From Marivita lacus (lineage in GTDB: Bacteria; Pseudomonadota; Alphaproteobacteria; Rhodobacterales; Rhodobacteraceae), in NCBI RefSeq assembly GCF_014637725.1, contig NZ_BMFC01000001.1, forward strand, positions 904,186 through 968,185: a stretch of DNA of 64,000 bases. Reading direction: 5' to 3'. This document shows, piece by piece, positions 9,881-18,824 of the stretch. Both the position numbers and the translations under genes were made by a program. Each line of letters opens with the position of its first letter. Position 1 is the first letter of the stretch. Under the pieces are notes generated by a model. The model saw nothing but the letters and a program-made list of their open reading frames with translations, ran no database searches and was not told the DNA's origin.

Positions 9881-10227
9881 CCGCGATCCTCATCGCCAAA
9901 ATATGGCGTGACCTGCGCCACGACGACGGAGTTCTCATCCAGCGCCTTCTGCATCAGCTCGATCTCGTCTGCCTCGATCTCGTGACCCAGTTCCTTGCGC
10001 TCGTCCAGCGTGCCATATCCCGTGACATCCAGCGGAGCCATATCCGCCTGTTTCAGGATCGCAACGGTTTCGCGCACCGCTTCGGCCTCATCAACGCCCG
10101 AAGCGTAGCACATGAGCGCGGCCCCCGTGGCCCCCTTGGGCAGGCCATCACCGGACTTGCGGCCAACCTCGACAACGAGGGTGTAGACCGAATGCGGTTT
10201 CTTTGGCTTCTTGGGAGTTTCGGTCAT
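9877..10227 (-). CDS. Conserved hypothetical protein
   Basis: 116 residues from the ATG that gives MTETPKKPKKPHSV; AGGCCAAACC precedes it. A longer in-frame ATG at 10266 would overlap the upstream intergenic region and is less likely. Sequence VYTLVVEVGRKSGDGLPKGATGAALMCYASG and a later EADEIELMQKAL look like a small alpha/beta protein; no catalytic motif or membrane segment is visible. I do not recognise the family. Its stop codon overlaps the convergent Hint-protein stop. Confidence 0.6.
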   Translation of the reverse strand: MTETPKKPKKPHSVYTLVVEVGRKSGDGLPKGATGAALMCYASGVDEAEAVRETVAILKQADMAPLDVTGYGTLDERKELGHEIEADEIELMQKALDENSVVVAQVTPYFGDEDRG

Positions 10228-10340
10228 GGTTTGGCCTGTTTCATGGGTGCGCCCCGCATCTGCCATGAAACTTGCCGCAGGTCGAGGGTTGTTGCCACCG
10301 TCGCTCTGGGCATACTGCGCCCCGAACAGGGAGGAACGAT

Positions 10341-10736
10341 ATGAAATCCGTCAAGGACATGGTGGCTGCCGCGAATGACGTGGTCGATCACGCACCCGCA
10401 ATTGAAATGCTCCATCTGCATGGTCAGGATGGCGTGACATTCGTGGATCTGCGCGATCCACGTGAACTGGAACGCGAGGGCATGATCCCCGGTGCCTTCC
10501 ATTGCCCACGCGGCATGCTGGAATTCTGGATCGACCCGCAAAGCCCCTATGCCAAGCCGCAATTCCAGACCGGCAACCGGTTCGTGTTCTACTGCGCCTC
10601 GGGCTGGCGGTCGGCCCTGTCCGCACAGGTGGCGCAGGAGATGGGGCTGGAGCATGTCAGCCACATCACCGACGGGTTCGGAGGCTGGAAGCAGGCGGGC
10701 GGCCCGGTTGGTGAGAAGCCCGCCAAGAAGGCGTAG
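10341..10736 (+). CDS. Rhodanese-like domain protein
   Basis: 131 residues starting at an ATG with GGGAGG 7 nt upstream. A single rhodanese domain: FVDLRDPRELEREGMIPGA is the N-terminal signature and FYCASGWRSALSA holds the active-site loop with Cys around residue 93. Rhodaneses carry a persulfide on this Cys and transfer sulfane sulfur; the physiological acceptor is unknown. No signal peptide, so cytosolic. It converges with dapD across a short hairpin. Confidence 0.88.
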   Translation: MKSVKDMVAAANDVVDHAPAIEMLHLHGQDGVTFVDLRDPRELEREGMIPGAFHCPRGMLEFWIDPQSPYAKPQFQTGNRFVFYCASGWRSALSAQVAQEMGLEHVSHITDGFGGWKQAGGPVGEKPAKKA

Positions 10737-10756
10737 GGTGGGTTTTTAGCCCACCC
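10736..10756. terminator. Hairpin between convergent rhodanese and dapD genes
   Basis: GGGTGGG and CCCACCC form a perfect 7-bp stem with a T-rich 7-nt loop directly after the rhodanese stop and 7 nt before the dapD stop. There is no clear trailing T run, so its strength as a terminator is uncertain; its place between convergent genes suggests a bidirectional end. Confidence 0.5.
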
Positions 10757-10762
10757 GTCAAA

Positions 10763-11590
10763 TCAATCCCGCAGCAACTCGTTGATGCCGGTCTTGGAGC
10801 GGGTCCGCTCGTCCACCCGCTTCACGATCACCGCACAATAGAGGTTGATGCCGTTCTTCGACGGCATCGACCCTGCAACCACGACCGAATAGGGCGGCAC
10901 TTCGCCATACATCACGGTGCCGGTTTCCCGGTCCACGATCTTGGTCGACTGGCCGATGAACACGCCCATGCCCAGAACCGAGCCTTCGCGGATGATGCAG
11001 CCCTCGACCACTTCCGACCGCGCCCCGATGAAGCAATTGTCCTCGATGATGGTCGGCCCGGCCTGCATCGGCTCCAGCACGCCGCCGATACCGACGCCGC
11101 CGGACAGATGCACGTTCTTGCCGATCTGCGCGCAGGACCCGACCGTGGCCCAGGTGTCGACCATCGTGCCTTCATCGACATAGGCGCCCAGGTTGACGAA
11201 GGACGGCATCAGCACAACGCCCGGCGCGATATAGGCCGATTTGCGCACGATGCAGTTCGGAACGGCGCGAAACCCTGCCGCGCGCCATTGATTGTCGCCC
11301 CAGCCCTTGAACTTGCTGTCCACCTTGTCCCACCAGCCAGCGCCCTGCGGACCCCCGGCCTGCTGTTCCATGTCCTTGATCCGGAAGCCCAGAAGCACGG
11401 CTTTCTTGGCCCACTGGTTGACGTGCCAGCTGCCGTCATCCTGCTTTTCGGCAACCCGCAGCGACCCGCTGTCCAGCGCGTTCAGCGTGGCCTCGATCGC
11501 CTCGCGGGTTTCCCCGCCGGTGGACGGTGTAATGGTGTCGCGCGCGTCCCACGCGGCTTCGATGGCGGTTTCAAGCTGTGCGTTGGACAT
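10763..11590 (-). CDS. dapD: 2,3,4,5-tetrahydropyridine-2,6-dicarboxylate N-succinyltransferase
   Basis: 275 residues from the ATG giving [22 protein letters not shown] lies upstream with good spacing, so the longer frame to 11671 is rejected. The C-terminal half has the hexapeptide (left-handed beta-helix) repeats of Dap[52 protein letters not shown]. It transfers succinyl from succinyl-CoA to tetrahydrodipicolinate, the committed step of the succinylase DAP route whose later desuccinylase is dapE at 5813. Confidence 0.96.
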   Translation of the reverse strand: MSNAQLETAIEAAWDARDTITPSTGGETREAIEATLNALDSGSLRVAEKQDDGSWHVNQWAKKAVLLGFRIKDMEQQAGGPQGAGWWDKVDSKFKGWGDNQWRAAGFRAVPNCIVRKSAYIAPGVVLMPSFVNLGAYVDEGTMVDTWATVGSCAQIGKNVHLSGGVGIGGVLEPMQAGPTIIEDNCFIGARSEVVEGCIIREGSVLGMGVFIGQSTKIVDRETGTVMYGEVPPYSVVVAGSMPSKNGINLYCAVIVKRVDERTRSKTGINELLRD

Positions 11591-11725
11591 GGATGCGCTC
11601 CTCACGTCGTAATCCCGGAAATCGCCTTGGCTATAAGCTGCGATGCACCATCGCGCAACGCATGTGGTCAATTGCCAGTGGCGAAAACATTCGGGCGTGA
11701 CCGAAGACAGCTCAGTGTACCGCCA

Positions 11726-12643
11726 TCACGCAATCTGCGGATCGGGTGCGATATTTCCGCCGCAGACCAGAATGGCCACGCGTTCCCCCGCCTCAGGCTC
11801 ATAGGCACCGCACATGAGCGCGGCCAGCGCCGTCGCGCCCGCAGGTTCCACCAACTGCCGATGCGCCTGCCACAAGGCCTGTTGCGCCTGGATGATGGCA
11901 CCGTCCGAGACAAGCACGCTTTCGATCCCGGCACCTTTGGCCAGATCGAAACAGATGCGACCGATGCGCCGCGCACCCAACGCATTCGCCGCCACGCCCG
12001 ACACAGCCACATCCACTGGCGCGTCCGCCTCGAGAGCGGAGTGGAGCGCGCAGGACGTCATCGGTTCGACCGCAACCACCTTGCGCCGCTCGCCGAGCCA
12101 CGCCAGCGCCCCGGCGATCAGGCCCCCGCCACCAACCGCGATCAGCACCGTGTCCGCCTCCAGCCCCTGACGTTCCCATTCCAGCATTACCGTGCCCTGA
12201 CCCGTCACGGTCAAAGGCGCGTCATAGGCGTGGATCTGCATCGCGCCGCTTTCCGAAGCCTCGCGCTCGGCCAGTTCCAACGCGTTGGCGTATTCCCCCG
12301 GCACCACGGTCAGCTCCGCCCCTGTCCGTTTGATCAGGCCGATCTTGGCCGGTCCGGCAATCTCTGGAACGAAGATCTTCGCCCGATGCCCAAGCTGCCG
12401 TGCAGCATGCGCCACCGCCGCCCCGTGATTGCCGCCCGACGCCGCAACGACCCCCGCAGCAGGCACATCGGCGGCCAGCAGAGTGTTGAACGCGCCGCGG
12501 GTCTTGAAGCTTCCGGTGTGTTGCATCTGCTCCAGCTTGAGCACGATGTCGCGCCCGAAGGCGCGGCTGTGCAACACCGGGGTTTGAACGATATGCCCGA
12601 TGATGCGCTCTTGCGCCGCGATGATGTCATCCTGCCACTGCAT
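11726..12643 (-). CDS. Serine/threonine dehydratase-like PLP enzyme
   Basis: 305 residues, fold type II PLP family. Lys in SFKTRGAFN (about residue 47) is the Schiff-base lysine, ASGGNHGAAVA binds the substrate carboxylate and VGGGGLIAG binds the PLP phosphate. It lacks the C-terminal ACT regulatory domain of biosynthetic IlvA, so it is either a catabolic threonine ammonia-lyase or a serine racemase/dehydratase relative. Gene stands alone, divergent from the LOG-family gene 72 nt away. Confidence 0.88.
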   Translation of the reverse strand: MQWQDDIIAAQERIIGHIVQTPVLHSRAFGRDIVLKLEQMQHTGSFKTRGAFNTLLAADVPAAGVVAASGGNHGAAVAHAARQLGHRAKIFVPEIAGPAKIGLIKRTGAELTVVPGEYANALELAEREASESGAMQIHAYDAPLTVTGQGTVMLEWERQGLEADTVLIAVGGGGLIAGALAWLGERRKVVAVEPMTSCALHSALEADAPVDVAVSGVAANALGARRIGRICFDLAKGAGIESVLVSDGAIIQAQQALWQAHRQLVEPAGATALAALMCGAYEPEAGERVAILVCGGNIAPDPQIA

Positions 12644-12715
12644 GCTGTTGCCTATCTGGTCACTTTGCCCCTGACGCTATAGGTCTGGACGCTGGCGAAC
12701 AAGGAACCGATCCTC

Positions 12716-13558
12716 ATGACAGACCACCGAAACAGCCCGTTCCGCGATGCTGGCCTTGATCGGAGCACGGCAAGCCACGTTCCGGACACCGCGCAGACGC
12801 GCTCTACGTCCTATCGGCTGGCCTTTGCCGATGACGATTTCCTGTGCCGCGAAGAACTGCGCCCGGTGCGTCTCCAGCTGGAACTGCTCAAGCCGCAAAT
12901 GATGCTGGACGAACACCAGATCGACAGCACGATCGTGCTGTTCGGCGGTGCCCGCATTCCCAGCCCCGCGAACAAGGACACCGCGCGCACCAAGACGCTG
13001 GCGGAGCTGTCGCATTTCTACGACGAGGCGCGCAGCTTTGCCCGGTTGATGACCCGCAAATCCATCGAAAGTGAGGGCCGCGAGTTCGTCGTCGTCACCG
13101 GCGGCGGTCCGGGTGTCATGGAGGCGGGGAATCGCGGTGCGGCGGAAGAGGGCGGCAAATCCATCGGACTCAACATCGTCCTGCCGCATGAACAGGCACC
13201 GAACGAATACGTCACGCCCGAACTATGTTTCAACTTCCACTATTTCGCCATTCGCAAGATGCATTTCCTGATGCGCGCCCGCGCCATCTGCGTCTTTCCC
13301 GGTGGCTTCGGAACGCTGGATGAAATGTTCGAATCGCTGACCCTGATCCAGACCGGGCGCATGCAGCGCGTGCCGTTCCTGCTGTTCGGGCGGGCGTTCT
13401 GGGAAAAGATCATCAACTGGGATGCCCTCGCCGATGCAGGCACAATCAGCCCGCAGGACCTTGATCTGTTCCGCTTTGTCGAGACCGCCGAAGAGGCGGC
13501 GGATATCATCGACAACTGGGATCCCGCACCGCCGCGAACTGATATTCCGGGGCGCTGA
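12716..13558 (+). CDS. LOG family (TIGR00730-type) Rossmann-fold protein
   Basis: 280 residues. Contains the paired family motifs VTGGGPGVMEAGNRGA and FPGGFGTLDEMFE (the PGG-x-GT-xx-E signature) at about residues 127 and 195. Many LOG proteins are phosphoribohydrolases that release free base from cytokinin ribotides or nucleoside monophosphates; they were often misannotated as lysine decarboxylases. The N-terminal 80 residues extend beyond the minimal 190-aa form, as in the longer proteobacterial subgroup (PpnN-like in spirit, though shorter). The true substrate cannot be told from sequence. Confidence 0.88.
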   Translation: MTDHRNSPFRDAGLDRSTASHVPDTAQTRSTSYRLAFADDDFLCREELRPVRLQLELLKPQMMLDEHQIDSTIVLFGGARIPSPANKDTARTKTLAELSHFYDEARSFARLMTRKSIESEGREFVVVTGGGPGVMEAGNRGAAEEGGKSIGLNIVLPHEQAPNEYVTPELCFNFHYFAIRKMHFLMRARAICVFPGGFGTLDEMFESLTLIQTGRMQRVPFLLFGRAFWEKIINWDALADAGTISPQDLDLFRFVETAEEAADIIDNWDPAPPRTDIPGR

Positions 13559-13678
13559 TCTCGCTGGCCAACGGTCACGCGCGGGAAGCCCTTTCGTCCG
13601 TACGGGACTTGCGATATGAGCCACGCTCAGTCCAGCCCCCAACCCGATGCCGGGGCTGGCAATCGAAAGGAGAGCCAA

Positions 13679-14701
13679 ATGGGCTACAGAGTCGTTGTTG
13701 CAGGTGCCACCGGAAACGTGGGCCGCGAAATGCTGAACATCCTGGCAGAGCGCCAGTTCCCCGTTGACGAGATCGCCGTGCTTGCATCGCGCCGGTCGCT
13801 GGGCACGGAGGTCAGCTTTGGCGACAAGACGCTGAAGACGAAGGATCTCGACACGTTCGATTTCACCGGCTGGGATTTCGCGCTGTTCGCCATCGGGTCG
13901 GACGCCACCAAGAAATATGCGCCGGTCGCCGCCAAGGCGGGCTGCGTGGTGATCGACAACTCATCGCTCTACCGCTACGACCCTGATGTGCCGCTGATCG
14001 TGCCCGAGGTGAACGCGCAGGCAATCCACGGCTATTCCAAGAAGAACATCATCGCCAACCCCAACTGCTCGACCGCGCAGATGGTTGTCGCGCTCAAGCC
14101 GCTGCATGACCGCGCGCGGATCAAGCGCGTCGTCGTGTCGACCTACCAGTCGGTGTCCGGTGCGGGCAAGGACGGGATGGACGAGCTCTGGGATCAGACC
14201 AAGTCGATCTACAACCCGACCTCTGACGTGCCGCCGAAGAAGTTCACCAAGGAAATCGCCTTCAACGTCATTCCCCATATCGACGTCTTCATGGAAGACG
14301 GCTCGACCAAGGAAGAGTGGAAGATGGTCGCAGAGACCAAGAAGATCATCGATCCGTCGATCAAGGTCACCGCCACCTGCGTCCGCGTGCCGGTCTTCGT
14401 CGGCCATTCCGAAGCGATCAACATCGAGTTCGAGGATTTCCTCGACGAGGACGAGGCCCGCGATATCCTGCGCGAAGCGCCGGGCATCATGGTGATCGAC
14501 AAGCGCGAGGACGGTGGCTACGTCACACCCAAGGAATGCGTCGGTGACTACGCCACCTTCATCAGCCGCATCCGTCAGGACTCGACCATCGACAATGGCA
14601 TCAACCTGTGGTGCGTGTCCGACAACCTGCGCAAGGGCGCTGCGCTGAACGCGGTGCAGATCGCCGAAGTGCTGGGGCGGGAAGTCCTGAAAAAAGGCTG
14701 A
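13679..14701 (+). CDS. asd: Aspartate-semialdehyde dehydrogenase
   Basis: 340 residues from the ATG preceded by AAAGGAGAG; the in-frame ATG at 13616 is not used because the usual N-terminus is MGYRVVVAGATGNVG, the NADP-binding loop. Cys130 in NPNCSTAQM is the catalytic thiol, and CVRVPVFVGHSEAIN carries the substrate-binding Arg and His region. It reduces aspartyl-4-phosphate to the semialdehyde for lysine/DAP, threonine and methionine synthesis. A strong terminator follows, so it is the last gene of its unit. Confidence 0.97.
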   Translation: MGYRVVVAGATGNVGREMLNILAERQFPVDEIAVLASRRSLGTEVSFGDKTLKTKDLDTFDFTGWDFALFAIGSDATKKYAPVAAKAGCVVIDNSSLYRYDPDVPLIVPEVNAQAIHGYSKKNIIANPNCSTAQMVVALKPLHDRARIKRVVVSTYQSVSGAGKDGMDELWDQTKSIYNPTSDVPPKKFTKEIAFNVIPHIDVFMEDGSTKEEWKMVAETKKIIDPSIKVTATCVRVPVFVGHSEAINIEFEDFLDEDEARDILREAPGIMVIDKREDGGYVTPKECVGDYATFISRIRQDSTIDNGINLWCVSDNLRKGAALNAVQIAEVLGREVLKKG

Positions 14702-14720
14702 TCGCCTGACAGAGCTTTCA

Positions 14721-14751
14721 AAAGGCGCCGCCAGCCAGCGGCGCCTTTTTT
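14721..14751 (+). terminator. Rho-independent terminator after asd
   Basis: Stem of 11 bp (AAAGGCGCCGC with GCGGCGCCTTT), 6-nt loop CAGCCA, followed by a T run. It lies 20 nt after the asd stop. Confidence 0.92.
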
Positions 14752-14907
14752 GTGGCCTTTCGCCAGTGGAAGCAGCCCGCGTCGCAGGCGTACAAGGCCT
14801 CCCGGACTACATGGAATTGTCTTTATTCTTCTTATTGCTGCCTAAAATCAGCTCGGTTCGTCCCGTATGCCTCTCTGGCTGCGTGTCAAAACAACCGGGT
14901 CGGTACC

Positions 14908-15672
14908 ATGTCCGAAAAACCAATACCCTTGCTGCTCGAGAATGGTCCGCTGAGGATCAGGTATCTTGAAGGCGAGAGCCGTGATCTGGTTGTCAGCCTC
15001 TCGGGTGTCGGCACGCAAAGAAACGTCGAACCGCCCCCGGAGTTTCCCGGTATCGCGTCATCGGGTGGCCAGAACCACGTGTTGTTCGTGAGCGACAAAT
15101 CCCGAAGCTGGCTGAATGGCGATGGCATGGCAGACCAGATCCTGAGGTGCATCAAGGCGACGGCAGAGCATGTCGGGGCCGAGCGCGTGATTGCGCTTGG
15201 CAATTCGATGGGGGGCACGATGGCGCTTCACCTGTCGCGGTTCTTTGATTTCGAACGGGTGATTGCCTTCACGCCGCAATATTCCGTTCTGGCCGATGAA
15301 GTCCCTGAAGAGGATCGCTGGTTCTACTTCCGCAAACAGATCAAAAGGTATCCTTTCCCCAGGGTGGAAGCCCTGCGTCCGGACGCCACCAAGTATTACA
15401 TTTTTCACGGCGATGAACATCGCGAGCTTGCGCATGCGCTGCGTTTTCCCAAGGCGCCCGGTATCTCGCATTACATCATGCCCGAGACCGATCACCGTGT
15501 CGCCGCGTCCTTGCACGAACGCGGTGTCCTTGCGCCTTTGGTCAAGAACCTGATAGCCGGTCAGTCGCGTCGGTTCCGGCGTAATGTCGCAGACCTGAAT
15601 GGCATCCCGGTACTGCATTTCAACGCGCCGCCGGTCGGTCCGGCCCAACAGAAATTCGCGGCCATCCACTGA
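14908..15672 (+). CDS. Hypothetical protein with alpha/beta-hydrolase features
   Basis: 254 residues from the ATG giving MSEKPIPLLLENG; the upstream part of the open frame crosses the asd terminator and is excluded. The segment RVIALGNSMGGTMALHLSRFF (about residues 89-109) is a G-x-S-x-G nucleophile elbow, and a late His in MPETDHRVAASLH could complete a triad. Such proteins in roseobacters are often found near polysaccharide or sulfotransferase genes, but no such context is here. Codon use looks less extreme than neighbours (AT-richer 5' flank). The substrate is unknown. Confidence 0.7.
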   Translation: MSEKPIPLLLENGPLRIRYLEGESRDLVVSLSGVGTQRNVEPPPEFPGIASSGGQNHVLFVSDKSRSWLNGDGMADQILRCIKATAEHVGAERVIALGNSMGGTMALHLSRFFDFERVIAFTPQYSVLADEVPEEDRWFYFRKQIKRYPFPRVEALRPDATKYYIFHGDEHRELAHALRFPKAPGISHYIMPETDHRVAASLHERGVLAPLVKNLIAGQSRRFRRNVADLNGIPVLHFNAPPVGPAQQKFAAIH

Positions 15673-15871
15673 TCCCGAAAGCGCTCTGTGCTGTGCGCGT
15701 CGCGCCCGACAGCGGCGCGATTGTTTCGCGTGCCTGAAAAACAGTCACTGAACCTTGCGATCTGTTGCGCGTTCTTCACAGATAAGGGCAGGTCTTTCGA
15801 CTGCCCCATTCTTGCCGCAATTGGCTCACACCCTTTTGGAGTCTGGTTGAAAAACAGTAAAGGTATCACCC

Positions 15872-16198
15872 ATGGCAGTCCAGTCTGTCCCTTTCCCCGC
15901 CGAGGCTGCGCCCGGCATGCCGTCCCCCCTCGACAGTGAAACAGCCATGCTGCTGCGCACCGTCCTGCTGCCGCATTTCGAACGGGCGACCAGCTGGGGT
16001 GACCTCTGCACGCGTCTTGCATCCAAAGGCTACGCGATCACGTTCCGAAGCGGACATCTCGTTTTGGCCGACGACACAGGCAAGCCTGTCTGCACCGGGT
16101 CGATGATTGGATCTCCGTTGGCGCGGCTCGCGAAACGTCTTGGCCGCCCCAAGCTGCGCACCGATTGCACAGGCGTCAGCGCAACGCTGCAGCACTGA
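15872..16198 (+). CDS. Hypothetical protein, roseobacter-type
   Basis: 108 residues; ATG with AAAGGT about 7 nt upstream. The segment TSWGDLCTRLASKGYAITFRSGHLVLAD looks like a small helix-strand domain also seen at the ends of relaxase-associated or DNA-binding proteins, but I cannot assign a family. Its TGA abuts the carbonic anhydrase stop on the other strand, forming TGATCA at 16196-16201. No membrane segment. Confidence 0.6.
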   Translation: MAVQSVPFPAEAAPGMPSPLDSETAMLLRTVLLPHFERATSWGDLCTRLASKGYAITFRSGHLVLADDTGKPVCTGSMIGSPLARLAKRLGRPKLRTDCTGVSATLQH

Positions 16199-16849
16199 TC
16201 AGACCGGTTGGAACGCCCGGGTTTTCGGGTCGAAAAATTCCAGCCCGCCTTCGCCGATATCGGTCCACAGGCCGTGAAGCGTCAGCACATCCTGTTCGAC
16301 CGCCTCGCGGATGAACGGAAACGTCATCAGGTTCTCGAGCGACACGATCACCGATTCCTTCTCCAGCGCGCGCACCTGCCCTTCGGGTGTGTTCATCGCC
16401 TTGACCCGCTCATATCCGGGGCGCAGGATATCCATCCAGCGCCCGACAAAGCTCGATTGCTCCTCGAGATGCGGCGCATTGCCGGAACACATGTCCAGAC
16501 AGCCCTGAACGCCGCCGCATTGCGAATGCCCCAGCACGATCAGATGCGCCACCTTCAGCGCGGTCACCGCGTATTCCACCGCCGCCGATGTGCCATGGTG
16601 ATCACCATCGGGTTCGTAGGGCGGCACCAGGTTGGCGACATTGCGGTGGATGAAGAACTCGCCCTGATCCGCGCCGAAGATCGATGTGACATGCACCCGG
16701 CTGTCACAGCAAGACACCACCATCGCACGGGGGCGCTGGCCTTCGGTCGCCAATCGCTTGTACCACGCGCGGTTGTCGGAATAGGTCGTGGCCTTCCAGC
16801 CTTGGTACCGTTGAATGAGATATGCGGGCAGCGGCTTCGCGGCGTCCAT
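16199..16849 (-). CDS. Beta-class carbonic anhydrase
   Basis: 216 residues, normal for the class. Zinc ligands Cys48 (in SCCDSRVH, with Asp49 and Arg51 forming the catalytic dyad), His108 and Cys111 (LGHSQCGG) are all present. It interconverts CO2 and bicarbonate in the cytosol, supplying bicarbonate to carboxylases. An ATG with GGAGG about 6 nt upstream sets the start. Monocistronic and divergent from the gene at 16999. Confidence 0.95.
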   Translation of the reverse strand: MDAAKPLPAYLIQRYQGWKATTYSDNRAWYKRLATEGQRPRAMVVSCCDSRVHVTSIFGADQGEFFIHRNVANLVPPYEPDGDHHGTSAAVEYAVTALKVAHLIVLGHSQCGGVQGCLDMCSGNAPHLEEQSSFVGRWMDILRPGYERVKAMNTPEGQVRALEKESVIVSLENLMTFPFIREAVEQDVLTLHGLWTDIGEGGLEFFDPKTRAFQPV

Positions 16850-16998
16850 GAAATCCTCCGCCTTCTGGGTCGTCGTTCAAAGCGGGATACGTCGAAATTG
16901 ATCGGAATTCGAGGGAAAAAACCATGGAGGGCTTACCAATCGGAAAGACCGCTCTGTGATACAGGGTGCCGGGTCGGGGTGAGAAAGGAATCAAAAAG

Positions 16999-17379
16999 AT
17001 GCAGACAATTTCGATTTTGCATCCACGCGATACGGCATATTTCGACGAGGACACGCTGAACAGCCTCAGTCGCGATCTTGGGCAATCGGTCGCCGAAAAC
17101 ATCCTCTGCCGCGCGCTCGAGGATATCGCAGTGCGGTTCACGCAGATCCGCGATGATTACGGCACGGGCAACCATCAGGGCCTGCGAAAATCGGTGCGCG
17201 CGGTCCTCCCCATCGCGTCACAGATCGGCTTGCCGGGTCTTGCTCATATCGGGCGCGACGTTCTGATCTGCATTGATCAGGGTGATCCGGTGGCGCTTGC
17301 CGCAACCCTGTGCCGGTTCCTCCGCTGGGGCGAAACGGCGATGTCTTTTGCCGATATGGGGGCCGATCTTTCGCTCTGA
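16999..17379 (+). CDS. Hypothetical helical protein
   Basis: 126 residues from the ATG preceded by AAAGGAATC; the frame's earlier ATG at 16966 lacks such a site. Predominantly helical (LSRDLGQSVAENILCRALEDIA, HQGLRKSVRAVLPIASQIG, LAHIGRDVLICID). The size and a His within the second helix (TGNHQGLRKSVRAVL) recall histidine-phosphotransfer domains, but the H-x-x-K-G core is not exact, so this is only a suggestion. It lies 59 nt before the M17 peptidase gene and may share its transcript. Confidence 0.6.
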   Translation: MQTISILHPRDTAYFDEDTLNSLSRDLGQSVAENILCRALEDIAVRFTQIRDDYGTGNHQGLRKSVRAVLPIASQIGLPGLAHIGRDVLICIDQGDPVALAATLCRFLRWGETAMSFADMGADLSL

Positions 17380-17438
17380 TTCCGCTTGCAGAGCGTGTGC
17401 AAGGGCGTACGTTCTCCCCATCTTGAAAGGGGAATTCC

Positions 17439-18824
17439 ATGACCGTTGCACTCGCGCCCGCGGGCACCAAGGCCTTGCCGATCCACGTTCTCGGCAGCGA
17501 GGATGTCGCGCTCTGGGCGGGGCAGCAAAGCGACCGCATCCGCACTTGGGTCGACGTCAGCGGGTTCAAGGGCGCCATCGGGACCGCCTTGATGATCCAC
17601 GATGCCGAGGGTCATCCCGAGGCGGCGCTGATCGGTTATGGCACCCAAGCAGCGCGCAAGCGCGACCGCTTTGCAGTGGCGGCAGCCCTGCCGAAACTCG
17701 CCCCCGGCACGTACCGGATCGACAGCGGCATCGACCCGCATCACCTCGAGCAAGAGGCGCTGGGCTGGCTGCTGGCCTGCTACAGCTTCACTCGGTATCG
17801 CGAGAACAGCGTGGATCACGCGACGCTGGTCACGCCGGGTGGTGTCGATGCACAGCGCGTGTCGATCTTGGCCGAAGCCGAGTTCCTGACCCGCGACCTG
17901 ATCAACACTCCGGCCTCCGACATGGGACCGGCGGAGCTGGAAGCCGCAGCGCGCGGACTGGCCGAGACGCACAAGGCCAAGATCACCGCCATCACCGGCG
18001 AGGCTCTGCTCAAGAACAATCTGCCGATGATCCACACCGTGGGTCGCGCATCGGACCGCGCGCCTCGGCTGATCGACATGCACTGGGGCACCAGTGGCCC
18101 GAAAATCACGCTTGTAGGCAAGGGGGTCTGTTTCGACACGGGCGGGCTCAACCTCAAACCGGGCAGCTCCATGGGCCTGATGAAAAAGGACATGGGCGGA
18201 GCGGCCAACGTCCTGGGGCTTGCGCACATGATCATGGCGTCGGGCCTTCAGGTGCGCCTGCGCGTGCTGATCCCGGCGGTTGAAAACTCGGTCAGCGCCA
18301 ACAGCTTTCGCCCGCAGGACATCCTCACCTCGCGCAAGGGTCTCACGGTCGAGATCAACAACACCGATGCCGAAGGCCGGCTGGTGCTGGCCGATGCGCT
18401 GACCCTCGCATCCGAAGGCGAACCTGACCTGATCGTATCGATGGCCACCCTGACGGGTGCTGCCCGTGTCGCAGTGGGTCCCGATCTTGCGCCCTATTTC
18501 ACCGACGACGATGTCGCTGCAACCTCGCTCGATCTTGCGGCGCGACGCATGGCCGATCCGGTCTGGCGGCTGCCTTTCCACGAACCCTACGAGGCGATGA
18601 TCGAACCCGGTATCGCCGATCTGGACAACGCGCCCAGCGGCGGTTTTGCCGGGTCTATCACGGCTGCGCTGTTCCTGCGCCGGTTTGTCAGTGAACAGGA
18701 TCGTTACATGCATTTCGACATCTACGGCTGGCAACCCGTTGCTGCACCCGGTCGGCCCAAGGGCGGCGCGCTTCAAGGCGCACGCGCGCTCTTTGCCGCC
18801 CTGCCGGACATGCTCGACCTGTGA
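17439..18824 (+). CDS. Leucyl aminopeptidase family protein (M17)
   Basis: 461 residues. The M17 signature NTDAEGRLVLADAL (about residue 307) and the metal-binding VGKGVCFDTGGLNLKPGSSM (about residue 226) are intact, so the two-metal aminopeptidase site should be functional. The N-terminal domain is shorter than in PepA. It releases N-terminal amino acids from peptides in the cytosol. The downstream NlpC/P60 gene starts within its stop (GTGA, 4-nt overlap), suggesting joint processing of peptides, perhaps from cell-wall turnover. Confidence 0.93.
   Translation: MTVALAPAGTKALPIHVLGSEDVALWAGQQSDRIRTWVDVSGFKGAIGTALMIHDAEGHPEAALIGYGTQAARKRDRFAVAAALPKLAPGTYRIDSGIDPHHLEQEALGWLLACYSFTRYRENSVDHATLVTPGGVDAQRVSILAEAEFLTRDLINTPASDMGPAELEAAARGLAETHKAKITAITGEALLKNNLPMIHTVGRASDRAPRLIDMHWGTSGPKITLVGKGVCFDTGGLNLKPGSSMGLMKKDMGGAANVLGLAHMIMASGLQVRLRVLIPAVENSVSANSFRPQDILTSRKGLTVEINNTDAEGRLVLADALTLASEGEPDLIVSMATLTGAARVAVGPDLAPYFTDDDVAATSLDLAARRMADPVWRLPFHEPYEAMIEPGIADLDNAPSGGFAGSITAALFLRRFVSEQDRYMHFDIYGWQPVAAPGRPKGGALQGARALFAALPDMLDL

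Noticed and set aside
14752..14907. 52-codon extension of the hydrolase-like protein
   Set aside because: The extension begins in the trailing end of the asd terminator and has no ribosome site.
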